The notes below the pieces were generated by a model that searched no databases, was not told the origin of the DNA, and saw only the letters and a list, made by a program, of their open reading frames with translations. From NCBI GenBank assembly GCA_016708875.1, contig JADJFA010000004.1:310001-374000 (forward strand): DNA of 64,000 nt, given 5' to 3'. This DNA is from Lewinellaceae bacterium. GTDB taxonomy: Bacteria; Bacteroidota; Bacteroidia; Chitinophagales; Saprospiraceae. Positions 1 to 9,471 of this stretch are shown piece after piece. Each line of letters begins with the position of its first letter. Within the stretch, counting starts at the first letter, position 1. The position numbers and the translations under genes were made by a program.

Positions 1-1054
1 CTTCTACGCCGCTGTTGGCCGACCACCTGGAGCTAAATATATTGGAAACCTGAGCTATAGCCCCTAAAGACTGCACCTTATCCTGCTCGAAGCGAAACAG
101 AGTGGAGCCGTTTTTTTGGCTTTCCCGACCTTCTTCCGTTTGATGGATGGAAGCGGTGAAATTCAATGATTTCCAAATACCCTGATTCAATTGTTGCTCC
201 AAACGAGCATAACTCAGCATGCGCCGTTGCGGCTTAAACTGATTGATCGCAAAATTCTCTAACTGAACTTTATGGAAAACAGGAACCTGATTTTGGTGTA
301 CGTTTTGGTGAACCAAAGTAAGGGTAGTCTTCGCAGCAAGCAAGAATTTGCCTTTTAAATCAAAGTCTAATTCACGGTAGCCGCTCGGTGCTTGCCGTCC
401 TATGGATTCACCACCTATCAGGTCGCCAAAATTTCGCCAACTTAAGCCTCCACCAAATGCCGTGCGTCGAGTGCTATGGGTTAAGTCAATGCGGGCACTT
501 TGTTCCATTCCTTGGGTAGCGCCACGTAAGATAATTGCGCCACCAAAGTCTGGCTTTTCGGCAAACGACACATCCCGGCTAAAGGCCTGAATAGTGCCAC
601 CCAATGCATCGGAGCCATATTGGACGGAGCCACTGCCCCGCAGGGCTTCTATTTTTTCGATGGAAAATAAATCAATCGTATTGAAATACTGGTTTGGCCC
701 ATAACGAAAAGTCGCGTTGCTGAGCCGAATGCCATCTATGAGCAATAGCGTTTGATTGCCTGTTAACCCACGTAAGAATGGGGAGCCACCGCCATGATTC
801 GTTTTTTGCACAAACAAGCCAGGCAATACTGACAAGGCTTCCGGACTGGTGCGAAGTTGTTGGGAATGAATAGTTTTTAAGCATAAAACGTCAATTGCTT
901 CCGGGGTGTCAAAACGCGGCTTTGCGCTCCTTTGGGGGGTGACTACCAACTCGGTAAGTGTCCGACTTGAGTCAATATTTATTTGGGCAACAATGGTTTG
1001 GATGCAACAAAAAAGTGTCAGGCAAAGGGCCTGAAGAAGTTTAAAAATGCGCAT
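1..1054 (-). CDS. TonB-dependent outer-membrane receptor, N-terminal part (runs off the window)
   Basis: An open frame runs on the minus strand from the ATG at 1054 to the window edge with no stop, giving about 351 residues. A signal peptide covers roughly residues 1-24 (MRIFKLLQ... ending IVAQ). The plug domain follows, with recognisable plug motifs: PEALSVLPGLFVQK, FLRGLTGNQTLLLIDGIR, GPNQYFNTIDL and IEALRGSGSVQYGSDALGG. The first barrel strands come after. Family members take up iron-siderophore, haem, cobalamin or other ligands using TonB energy. The 'SPFLRGLTGNQTLLLIDGIRL' style resembles the haemoglobin/cobalamin receptor group, but the substrate cannot be read from this part. The C-terminal barrel lies outside the window. 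It is divergent from the DUF4252 gene at 1217. Confidence 0.9.
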   Translation of the reverse strand, partial: MRIFKLLQALCLTLFCCIQTIVAQINIDSSRTLTELVVTPQRSAKPRFDTPEAIDVLCLKTIHSQQLRTSPEALSVLPGLFVQKTNHGGGSPFLRGLTGNQTLLLIDGIRLSNATFRYGPNQYFNTIDLFSIEKIEALRGSGSVQYGSDALGGTIQAFSRDVSFAEKPDFGGAIILRGATQGMEQSARIDLTHSTRRTAFGGGLSWRNFGDLIGGESIGRQAPSGYRELDFDLKGKFLLAAKTTLTLVHQNVHQNQVPVFHKVQLENFAINQFKPQRRMLSYARLEQQLNQGIWKSLNFTASIHQTEEGRESQKNGSTLFRFEQDKVQSLGAIAQVSNIFSSRWSANSGVE

Positions 1055-1216
1055 GGTTCGTAATTTAACGCGAAGGTAAAGTGGCCTAAATTAAGGGAAA
1101 ATTAATTCGATTTGCACAAAAAACAGCCAAAATTGAAGCGGTTTATGAATCGGTGTAACATCCGGTTTAATACTACCGTCTCCGCTTCGCATTCTTTCAC
1201 TTTTCAATTATAAGCT

Positions 1217-1985
1217 ATGAAACATTTTTTCTTTTTGCTTCTCATTTTCCAGCTGTTCTCCCCTACCCTTTCTAGCCAGAATAACGCGCTCCATGGCTTT
1301 GTCGAACAACACAAAAATGACCAGCGCTTTACTTATGCATTTCTCAGTAAGGATTTGTTTGAAGTAACCACCCAAAGCAATGTCAAGGATGAAGATTGGA
1401 AACGATTACAAAACGTGGTCAAAAACATTGGCAGCCTTAGTATTCTGGCCGCCGATAGCATTGAAAACGGATTGCCGCTCTATAAAGAAGTTCGAAAATT
1501 AATCCCAGGCGACGAATTTGCCGAGCTGCTTACCGTCCGCGATGGAAACGAAAACGTTCGTGTTTGGGCTAAATCGGAGGAAAATATAGTCACAGATCTG
1601 ATTTTACTGGTAGGATCCCCGATGAATTTGTATTGGTATGCTTCGCCGGAAATCTTGAATTGGGAATATCACCGAATTAGCCGAACTGTTTGATGCCAAG
1701 CATGTGGAGCAATTGGCACAAACGGCACAAGTAACAGCCATTGATTTTGGCATCAGCCCAAATCCTAACAACGGTCAATTCAACTTGTCCTATTCCGACG
1801 AGCAAGACACTCCCGCTCAATTGCTAATAATAGATCAGAGTGGTCGTCAAATTTCCGCGCTGAATCTTTCTGCAGTAGCCAGCCAACAGCTTGTTTTCCA
1901 GGGCATTCCCTCGGGGTTTTACTGGATTCAATTAAAGACACAAAAAGGTAAGATTGGCGTAAAGCAGCTGCAAATTGTGAAATAA
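1217..1985 (+). CDS. DUF4252-like secreted protein with T9SS type A tail, two frameshifts
   Basis: The N-terminal part (1217 to about 1620) has a signal peptide (MKHFFFLLLIFQLFSPTLSS) and a DUF4252-like body (WKRLQNVVKNIGSLSILAAD; GDEFAELLTVRDG). Reading continues in a second frame (FVLVCFAGNLELG, about 1621-1664) and then a third (NITELAELFDAKHVEQL, from 1665 to the stop at 1985). Each step is a loss of one base, at CCCC near 1617-1620 and GGG near 1662-1664, so I treat it as one gene. The last 80 residues are a T9SS type A sorting domain (ISPNPNNGQFNLSY... GFYWIQLKTQKG... KQLQIVK). DUF4252 proteins are small envelope proteins of unknown function, and a T9SS tail on one is unusual. Either sequencing errors or true decay could explain the frameshifts; I favour errors. 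Confidence 0.65.
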
Positions 1986-3277
1986 CAATTTCACATTCAC
2001 TTCACTTGAAAAATGGGGGTTAAGGGGATGGCAGTTCCGACCTTTGCTTTCAAATTTTTTCCATGAAAGCATCTCTGACTCTTGCCCTCTCCGTTGCCCT
2101 ATTTTGGGCTGCCTGTACAGCACCAAAAAACGTCCCAAACTCCAGCAATACATTCGTAATTACCCCGCCAGCAGCTGATCGCTACTGCCAAATAAACCCA
2201 AATGGCGAGACAATCCTCCCAAATGGTCGAATCATAAAGCCAATGGGTAAAACCATCCGAATCGCTCCTCACCCATTCGGATTGGTGCTTTCAACGATGG
2301 TTCTGTGGCCGTTACAGCGAACTCTGGAAACCGTCCCTTTTCTATCACCATGATGGAAAACCCCTTAAGCGCGCAACCCAAAGTCCGGCAAGTGCCTGAA
2401 GGCGCCTTGAGCGACCCAAACTTGCTCGAAGACGTCTTTATGGGTCTTGCCATCACACCCGATAACCGCTCGGTCTGGGTAGCCGGCGGACAGTCAAACA
2501 AACTCTTCCGTTACGACTTGCGTAATGGCGCCAAGATTGATTCTATCCTTTGTGCTCAGCCTGAAAACCCATATGGTTATCTCGGCGACCTTGCTTTGAC
2601 CCGGGATGGCAATACCCTATACGTATGCGACCAAAGTAATTTCCGACTCATAGTAGCCGATACACGCAGCAAAAAGTGCTGCATTATGTCCCCGTTGGTC
2701 GTTATCCCTTTGGAGTGACGCTTTCCCCGGATGAAAAAACGGCTTACGTGGTCAACGTTGGGATGTTTGAATACAGTCCGCTTAAAAGCCTGAATGAGCA
2801 GGACTTGAAAGCAACGGGCGCCGATTTTGCTACTACAGCCTATGGCTCTAAGGAAATGCGGGACGGCTTTAAAAATGACAAATTAGAGGTTCCAGGCCTG
2901 GGCGATCCAAACGCGCCTGAGTCATTTTCGGTTTGGGCCGTTGATGTTGCTGCTAACAAGCCACAAGTGACCCACAAAATCAAAACTGGCTTTCTGGTGG
3001 GTGAGAAAATAGAAGGTATACCTGCAGTTGGCGGTGCCGGGCCTAATTCCGTGGTAGCCACCGAACAATTTGTATACGTGAGCAATGGCAACAACGATTG
3101 CGTGTCCGTAATTGACCCGAAACAAGGCAAGGTTGTCCAAAATATTTTTCTAAAACCAATGCCCCAGCTCGCTCGTTATCGCGGGGTAATTCCTTTTGGG
3201 CTGGCGCTTTCACCAGATAAGAAGCGATTGTACGTGGCAGAGTCGGGTATCAATGCAGTAGCAGTGATTGACTTGTC

Positions 3278-3312
3278 TAGAAGTGACACTTTTTCAAAAA
3301 GTGTCACTTCTA
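3278..3312. repeat. 35-nt perfect palindrome inside a coding sequence
   Basis: The 17-nt arms (TAGAAGTGACACTTTTT and its exact complement) flank a single C. It lies within the propeller of the damaged YncE/phosphoesterase gene, in a frame without stops, and encodes about 11 residues. The same arm occurs in the palindrome at 56761-56805, so this is a repeated element rather than a chance hairpin. Confidence 0.9.
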
Positions 3313-3576
3313 CGGCTCGGGTAATCGGCCATTTACCAGTCGGGTGGTTCCCATCCAAATTGGCTGTTTGACCAGACGGCAAAAAACTCATTGTGGCCAA
3401 TGCAAAAGGGTACGGCAGCGGCCCCAACGGTGGATATACCTTCAAAGAGGGGCCGGAGGGCAATTATGTTGGGCACCTAATGCATGGTTCTGTGACCATT
3501 CTGGACATTCCTGCCGATGCAGCGCTTCCAAAATGGACAAAGCAGGTTTTGGATAATAATTTCCGCGTACAAACGA

Positions 3577-3607
3577 GCGTCGGTGAGGCTTCAAGCCTCC
3601 CCGACGC
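3577..3607. repeat. 31-nt palindrome inside a coding sequence
   Basis: The 15-nt arms pair 14/15 around one central base, with core GGCTTCAAGCC. It encodes the linker between propeller and phosphoesterase domains of copy 1 (VGEASSLPDA). The core is the exact reverse complement of the centre of the palindrome at 20204-20236. Confidence 0.75.
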
Positions 3608-4865
3608 GAAAAACCCCATTCCGCAATTTCCTGGTCAGCGAAAAAGCCCGATCAAACACATCGTATTCATTTCCAAGGAAAACCGCACGTACGACGAAGT
3701 GTTTGGCCAATTGAAAAAAGGCAAGGGCGATCCGAAAATCGCCCGTTATGGGTACGAGCGATCCTTCACGAACAAGAAAAAAACGGTCTCGGTAGACAAG
3801 GCCACCATCATGCCCAATCACCTTGCCCTGGCGCAGCGATTTGGCGTTTCGGACAATTTTTATGTGGACTCTGATCATAGTGCCGATGGACACCGCTGGC
3901 TGGTAAATACCTACCCGAATCAATGGGTTGAAACCAATGTTCCGGCAGCTTATGGCGGTACCCGCGATGTAAAATCTAAAAGCATGGAGCGCGGAAAGTG
4001 GGCCTGGACAGGTTCAGCCGGCGCTATATTCCCTGAAGATTACAACGAAGCTGGCTCCATGTGGGAACATTTGGAACGAAACAAAACATCCTTTTACAAC
4101 TGGGGTTTTGGTACTGAGATGGCCTCCAATATGTCTGATTCGACCATGAAATACTACGGTCAGAAAGTCCTTGTCAATTACCCCGTTCCAGCACCCTTGT
4201 TCGCCAATACTTCCAAACATTACCCCACGTACAACATGGCGATACCCGATCAATTCCGGGCAGATTTGTTCATGGATGAATTTAAGGAGAAATGGCTCAA
4301 TGGCAAGGACAAGATGCCTCAGATGCTCACCATTTTATTGCCAAATGATCATGGTGCGGGCGAACGCCCAGCGGCAGGCTACCCGTTCCGTGAGAGCTAC
4401 ATGGCTGACAATGATTTGGCATTAGGCCGCATTGTTGAATTTCTGTCACGTACACCCTACTGGAAAGACATGGCCATCGTCGTCACTGAGGATGACTCGC
4501 AAGACGGGCAGGATCATGTGGACGCCCACCGCAGTATTTTGATGGTGATTTCGCCTTACGCCAAAAAGAATCATGTGAGCCATAACCATACAAGTTTCGG
4601 GAGCATCTTCAAGACTTTTTGGAACATCCTGGGCATTCCATACTTAAATCAATATGATGCAGCCGCCGCAGATTTGAGTGATTTTTTCAGCAATCAGCCT
4701 GATTTTGCACCCTTTTCTGCATTGCCAGTAGATCCTCGTGTGCTTGACCCGCAGAAATTGCTGACACCCTTTGATGAAAAGTTTGATTGGAAATCGTTAC
4801 TGGAATCACCACAGTTAGACAATGTGGAGGATTTTATCAAAGAGAAGGAAGGTAAAAATTGAGTC

Positions 4866-4946
4866 TTTTTAAACACATAGGCACATAGGGCACATAGCGT
4901 TGAAAATCAGACTTCTATGTGGTCTATGTGCCTATGTGTTTAAAAA
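4866..4946. repeat. Inverted repeat between convergent genes, CACATAGG-type arms
   Basis: The 32-nt arms (4866-4897 and 4915-4946) pair 30/32. Each arm is built from a repeated unit (CACATAGG). The loop contains GTTGAAAATCA, shared with the element at 61563-61625. It fills the gap between the stop of the phosphoesterase (4862) and that of the glutathione peroxidase (4976). It may act as a two-way mRNA end, although there is no clean T-run. Confidence 0.85.
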
Positions 4947-4975
4947 CATCCTGTAGTGTGTAATGCGCCTATTAC

Positions 4976-5575
4976 TTATCTCCCCGCTAACGCACTCAAA
5001 AACTCCGGGCTATCCGGCTTGACCTTGGACGCGAAAAAATGCGTGAGCTCGCCCTTTTCGTTGATGAGGTATTTGCAGAAATTCCAACTCGGCTCCTGGT
5101 TGTTCCAGCCATTTTGTGTCGGGTCAGTCAGCCAGCGATACAAGGGTGAAATTCCGTCGCCTTTCACCACAACTTTCTCGAACATGGGAAAGGTTACTCC
5201 GTAATTTTTCTGGCAAAACTCGGCGATGTCTTCTGCCGAGCCAGGTTCCTGACTCATGAAATCATTGGAGGGAAAGCCTAGTACAACTACATTATCCTTG
5301 TTCTCAGTGTAATATTTCTCCCAATCGGCATATTGTGGAGTGAAGCCACATTTTGAAGCCACATTTAAGACGACGATTTTTTTGCCGCGAAATTGTTCCA
5401 ATGAGACGGGTTTCCCATCCAGGGAATTGACTGTAAACTGATAAAATGAAGGTAACATATTTTTTGTGATGGGTAATTCAGCCGGACGAACTGCAACTTT
5501 GGTTGCATCGAAGCAGGAAGATAACAATGCTACCACCGCGATGATTAGCAAAGGAAGTGCAATTTTTAAGAACAT
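4976..5575 (-). CDS. Glutathione peroxidase family lipoprotein (thiol peroxidase type)
   Basis: 199 residues from the ATG at 5575. That start gives a lipoprotein signal (MFLKIALPLL...LLSSC, lipobox Cys21); the longer frame upstream adds 25 residues that do not look like signal sequence. The fold is thioredoxin-like, with peroxidatic Cys76 in NVASKCGFTPQY (cysteine in place of selenocysteine), Gln109 in SQEPGS, and Trp164-Asn165 in WNFCKYL, so the full catalytic tetrad is present. Such enzymes usually reduce hydroperoxides with thioredoxin. Here it would act at the membrane in the periplasm. It is the last gene of a minus-strand run (transporter, barrel protein, FAD oxidoreductase, then this one) and could remove H2O2 made by the FAD enzyme upstream; that link is inference. 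Confidence 0.9.
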   Translation of the reverse strand: MFLKIALPLLIIAVVALLSSCFDATKVAVRPAELPITKNMLPSFYQFTVNSLDGKPVSLEQFRGKKIVVLNVASKCGFTPQYADWEKYYTENKDNVVVLGFPSNDFMSQEPGSAEDIAEFCQKNYGVTFPMFEKVVVKGDGISPLYRWLTDPTQNGWNNQEPSWNFCKYLINEKGELTHFFASKVKPDSPEFLSALAGR

Positions 5576-5656
5576 GAGTGCGTGTGTTTTAGACCCGTCT
5601 AACATAACAAAACCATATTTGGTTTGCGGCAAGTGCATATTGCCCGGCATTATGGG

Positions 5657-6773
5657 CTACACAATTTCAGAGGCCAACCCAAAACTCATGGTCATACCAG
5701 CACCGCTCAATCCATTCACGATCCAAACGCCTTTTTCAGCCTCCATCACGAAGTCTGTTTTGCCCGGCAACTTTGGATAAACGCCATGCCAGGTCTCTGC
5801 AATCACAGCATCCGGGAACTGCGCAAATGTTTGTAAATAGTTTAAAATCAATTGGTTAATTTCCTCGCTGTCAAAGGGCGATACATCCCATCCATATTCA
5901 TGACTGTCGCCAAGAATGATTTCGCCACTGTGATTTTGAGAAACGAGCACGTGTACGCCGTACCGGGCAAAGTCAGGATTTTCCTGATTGTAGCGGTCCC
6001 TGACAGATTCCAAACTTTTTAAATGCGCAAAGGAGGAGTAGTGTAAAAGCGTCAGTCCGGCGCAGAGGGAAGGGCCAAGTTGCCAGCTGTTGGGTTGCGT
6101 ATTTGTGCGGAGCATTTGCAATTTGCACTTGGTAATTCCGCTCTCCTGGAAAATGCGAGGGTACAAGGTTTCAAAATCAGCCCCAGAGCATATAAAAATG
6201 CGCTCCGCCCGCCAAATATCATAAAAATCTGAGAGAATACCTGTGTCAACATGGGTAATCGCCGAACCAAATTGGAACACCACATCGAGTTCTTTTTCGA
6301 GGTACTCGGCCAATTGCGGAATGGTTTGCCGAGGCGACACGGTGCATTCTGTGGCACTCCAAAGTCCGGCTTTGAGGCCTGCTGTTTTTACCGCAGGGCT
6401 GTACGCCGCAACTTCGTTGGGCGTCAGTAATAGGCTGGTATCCAGCGCCCTCAGCACTTTTCAAAAAATCGTGTAGCACCGCTACCTCGTCGTCGTGATA
6501 TGCGAGCTGGAGCGATCCATTCTGTTTCACTTGAATTCCGCTTTCTGCTGCGATGTCGAGCCAAATTTCCCGGCTGCGCATGGCCCGATCGAACAAGGGC
6601 CCTGCTGGTTGGCCGATGGGCCAAACCAGTCCGAAATTGCGAACCGAGGCGCCTATTGCTCTTGGATTTCGTTCAAATACAATGGTTTTCAAGCCTTTGC
6701 GGGCTGCTGCGTAGGCGGTTGCGAGGCCGACAATACCTGCACCGATGACGGCTACGTCAAATTTTTGATCCAT
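5657..6773 (-). CDS. FAD-dependent oxidoreductase, TIGR03364-like (phosphonate-associated), one frameshift
   Basis: The N-terminal fragment begins at 6773 with a dinucleotide-binding motif (FDVAVIGAGIVGLATAYAA) and a DAO-type fold (ASVRNFGLVWPIGQ). The frame changes near 6430, where an extra C (CC instead of C) fits the family reading AGYQ-LLTPNEVAAYSPAV. It then continues to 5657 (GLWSATECTVSPRQTIPQL; HGVYPKLPGKTDFV; NGLSGAGMTMSFGLASEIV). The joined length of about 371 residues matches the TIGR03364 group of glycine-oxidase-like flavoenzymes found in 2-aminoethylphosphonate catabolism loci. These oxidise an amine to aldehyde or imine with O2. Its stop-to-start junction with the barrel gene is exact (6773/6774). 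A DUF5690 transporter lies in the same operon and a phosphonatase-like hydrolase is divergent nearby, which supports a phosphonate role. The frameshift is probably a sequencing insertion. Confidence 0.8.
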
Positions 6774-7532
6774 TTAAAACTGCTTAAAATGATAATTGAA
6801 AGTTAGGAGTCGAAGCGGGTAAAAAGAATGCCCGAAATTTTCGTATGCTGTTTTTGACACTATTTTGTCCGCTTGGTTATCATACAATTTAGAGCGTACT
6901 AAGTGAAAGTAAATCCCAAATCCGGTTTCTACAGCAATACTGAACCGTTCTGAGAAGCGATATTTCATTCCTACAAACCCAGTTGCATCAGGGCCATAAC
7001 TCATTGAGTTGGTTGTAAAACTGAAATAGTTTCCGTTGACTTCAAACCCATAATTGGTAGCACCCCGCACACGGTAAACTAAAAACCCAAAATCCGCCCC
7101 ATAATAAAAATTGAATCGGTCGAAGAAATTGACGCGCTCAAATCCGAAGGATGGTTGAACGTAAAGGCTGCTTATCCCATTTTCCTTATACTCGAATGTT
7201 GTTCCATTTGATTCAAAACGTTGTACACGATCCGTATTAGTTATGCTCGATGTTCGGAATTGGAATCGCCAATTTTTAATATAGCTCACCGAGATCAGCT
7301 TACCACGGTCATTTCGAACTTTCCAAATAAATGAATAGCCACGATCCAAACCATCGTAGAAGTGATTCGCGCTATTTGCCAAGTAATAGTAATTATTGTT
7401 GAAAATACCCCTGAAGTCAATCCCAATTTCGTGTTTAAATTTTCGGTTGTTAAACTTTAAGGAATCGGGTTTTTGGGCAATAGCGGAATTTATTGAACCA
7501 AATAAGCAAATGATAAAAATTAACTGTTTCAT
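6774..7532 (-). CDS. Predicted outer-membrane beta-barrel protein, unknown function
   Basis: 252 residues with a signal peptide (MKQLIFIICLFGSINSAIAQ) and alternating aromatic strands typical of small Bacteroidota barrels (FNFYYGADFGFLVYRV; DATGFVGMKYRFSERFSIAVETGFGIYF), ending in an aromatic (HFKQF). The start overlaps the stop of the upstream transporter gene by four bases (ATGA at 7529-7532), and its own stop touches the next start, so it is translated within the operon. It is more A/T-rich and more aromatic than its neighbours. It might be an outer-membrane port or a structural partner; I cannot assign a substrate. Confidence 0.75.
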   Translation of the reverse strand: MKQLIFIICLFGSINSAIAQKPDSLKFNNRKFKHEIGIDFRGIFNNNYYYLANSANHFYDGLDRGYSFIWKVRNDRGKLISVSYIKNWRFQFRTSSITNTDRVQRFESNGTTFEYKENGISSLYVQPSFGFERVNFFDRFNFYYGADFGFLVYRVRGATNYGFEVNGNYFSFTTNSMSYGPDATGFVGMKYRFSERFSIAVETGFGIYFHLVRSKLYDNQADKIVSKTAYENFGHSFYPLRLLTFNYHFKQF

Positions 7533-8812
7533 GATAATAAGGATTGTTGTTTTTTAAAAAAATAGAACCAGGACAAAAACATCAATCCTACACATAACGC
7601 TGCCCCCAGGTAGCATAACTTAATATAGAAGTCCAACCAGCTCATCGCTCCCGCACCGAAATTGCGCCACAGCAACACAGCGACACTCCCAAGATAGCCG
7701 ATAGAATCCGCTACATACATAAGGAATCCAACATTGCCCCGTTCACGAAAACTTGCCATTAGTCGGTCGAACAAAACGCCGTTGAAAAGGATATAAGGCA
7801 AAAACAGGCCAAAACCGGATGAAATCATCCAAAAAACAGGAGAAATAAACCCAATTTGAAAAAGATAAGTGCCGCCGAACAAAAGCACTGCACCCAATAT
7901 GGCAAGCGCATGATTGAGCCATAGCGCTCTGAAATTATCCTTCACAAACATCATCGCCCCAACCGCCAGAAGCGAACATATAGCGATCGGGATTTCGGCT
8001 GTAGTCAAAATGGAAGCCTGCCCTTTGAAGCCAAGTTCGTCCCAAATTTCTACCGCAAAATTGTCGCGCACATCGCGGACAATGGTCAACACGAGGTAAG
8101 TGGCCACCAATAAAACCAGGCCGGGTGCATAGCGCCAAAAGAGTGCCCTGCATTCCGCTGCGCTCATTTTGTTGCGCGGCGTCCTGTGCGCCTTATCTGC
8201 CTCGGACGGAGATGGCAAATGTTTAAGTACCCAGATACAGACCAACAATGCCGGGAGAAACAACAAAGCCACCACAAAAGGCATCCACCATTCGCTCACG
8301 CCTTGTGCATCAAGCAACCACTTGCCTGTGGTTTTTACAAAACCTGAGGAGATAATGAAATTCACACACAGTATAGCAGCCAAGGCTTCCGTCACCCTTC
8401 TTCCTTCCAAGTAACTGAAAATCAAACCCCAAGCCATGCCCAATGGCATCCCGTTTACAAACATCCAGGCAGCATTCCAGGGGAATGGCGTCACTGCAAA
8501 TCCGAACAAAGACAAACCGGCAACCCCAACCAACCCAAGGAGATACTTTGTTCTTTGATTAGGCGCCATGCCTGAAATGATCCGAATTCCAATAAATTTT
8601 GAAAGGGCATAACCAGCAACCTGGGCCGTTACCAGCACGATCTTGAACTGTATCCCCCAAAGCTCCAGGCCCTGATAAGCACCCGCCGTAAATGGTTTCC
8701 GAAAAGCATAAATACAGCAATACGCCAGGAATGAGAAAAGCCCAGCCACTACGATAAAAACGAGCGGAGGAGCAGCGGCCATTCGACGGGTAAAGGACTC
8801 AGCATTGATCAT
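7529..8812 (-). CDS. DUF5690-type major facilitator transporter
   Basis: About 427 residues from the ATG at 8812 (MINAESFTRRMAAAPPLVFI); an in-frame ATG at 8875 would add 21 hydrophobic residues and seems less likely. There are about 12 membrane segments, beginning LVFIVVAGLFSFLAYCCIYAFRKPF, a signature I associate with DUF5690, a GlpT/UhpT-like MFS branch in Bacteroidota. GlpT/UhpT relatives exchange organophosphates for phosphate, which suits the context of FAD oxidoreductase, phosphoesterases and phosphonatase-like HAD. It is the first gene of the operon and overlaps the barrel gene. The substrate (phosphonate, organophosphate or other) is inferred from neighbours only. Confidence 0.85.
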   Translation of the reverse strand: MINAESFTRRMAAAPPLVFIVVAGLFSFLAYCCIYAFRKPFTAGAYQGLELWGIQFKIVLVTAQVAGYALSKFIGIRIISGMAPNQRTKYLLGLVGVAGLSLFGFAVTPFPWNAAWMFVNGMPLGMAWGLIFSYLEGRRVTEALAAILCVNFIISSGFVKTTGKWLLDAQGVSEWWMPFVVALLFLPALLVCIWVLKHLPSPSEADKAHRTPRNKMSAAECRALFWRYAPGLVLLVATYLVLTIVRDVRDNFAVEIWDELGFKGQASILTTAEIPIAICSLLAVGAMMFVKDNFRALWLNHALAILGAVLLFGGTYLFQIGFISPVFWMISSGFGLFLPYILFNGVLFDRLMASFRERGNVGFLMYVADSIGYLGSVAVLLWRNFGAGAMSWLDFYIKLCYLGAALCVGLMFLSWFYFFKKQQSLLS

Positions 8813-8960
8813 GGAATGGCCGTTCGGCTTGAAGAACAGCACAATGATAGGTTTTTGGAACCCTGACAAATTCAAGCATACACAAACACAACTATTACTT
8901 AATCCACGGTTAACCCATTGCTATATTCCTTTGCGGGGAAGTAAACACTGTGTAAAGCCC

Positions 8961-9442
8961 ATGTTTCTGAGACCCTACCGCCCCGCCGACAAACGAATTT
9001 TACAACAATTGTTCCATGACACCGTCCACACGGTGAATGCCCGCGACTACTCGACAGAACAAGCTGAAGCATGGGCGCCGGCCTTACCCGACCGGGAATA
9101 CTGGGCCAAGTTGGATACTCAGCATTGCTTTGTTATTGAAAACCATAAACTTATAGTCGGTTTTGCAAGCCTTAGCCTTCTTGATCATTAGACTTCCTTT
9201 ATGTGCATAAGGATTTTCAGGGGCGAGGCATTGGTTCAACCCTTTTAAAACAGCTGGAACGTACTGCCCGAAAAAAGGGCATTTCAGCTATCGTGGTTGA
9301 ATCAAATATTACTGCAAGATGCTTTTTTGAAAAAAAAGGTTTCAATACTATGTCTGAGCAAAAAACAATCGTTTCAAGCCTCGAATTGCTCCATTTCAGT
9401 ATGCAAAAATTGCTCCCACTGGCTGCAACAAACAACACCTAA
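8961..9442 (+). CDS. GNAT-family N-acetyltransferase, one frameshift
   Basis: Starts at the ATG at 8961 (MFLRPYRPADKRILQQLFHDTVH); the open frame upstream overlaps the divergent transporter gene and is not coding. Reading breaks at a TAG at 9189-9191, where one T seems lost (CATTTAGAC expected). It resumes as ...FLYVHKDFQGRGIGSTLLKQLE, the acetyl-CoA pyrophosphate loop (Q-G-R-G-I-G), then ESNITARCFFEKKGF. Joined length is about 160 residues, normal for a YafP-like GNAT. It lies just before the phosphonatase-like gene. AEP acetylation is known for other GNATs (PhnO), but nothing in this sequence fixes its substrate. Confidence 0.75.
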
Positions 9443-9471
9443 ACTTAGCTCCCCCTTAATTTTTCACCCGC

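Larger units (their letters stand above)
2063..4862 (+). pseudogene. YncE-type beta-propeller/phosphoesterase fusion protein, copy 1 (disrupted)
   Basis: A paralogue of the intact gene at 10327. It has a lipoprotein-like start (MKASLTLALSVALFWAAC), YVTN propeller repeats (MGLAITPDNRSVWVAGG; FGVTLSPDEKTAYVVN; VVATEQFVYVSNGNNDCVSV) and, from about 3640, a PF04185-type phosphoesterase domain (HIVFISKENRTYDEVFG; DSDHSADGHRWLVNTYP; VVTEDDSQDGQDHVDAHRS). It is broken by two single-A losses (AAA to AA near 2293; a six-A run to five near 2677) and an in-frame TGA at 3369-3371 where the family pattern wants a serine codon (V-S-P-D-G). Two palindromes (3278-3312 and 3577-3607) sit in frame inside it. 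The domain after 3393 is fully open, so a functional protein hidden by sequencing errors remains possible. The substrate is unknown; the family hydrolyses phosphoesters in the periplasm or outside the cell. Confidence 0.8.

Noticed and set aside
672..884. Separate 70-residue open frame on the minus strand
   Set aside because: It is an out-of-frame shadow of the TonB receptor, which stays open in another frame from 1054 to the window edge.
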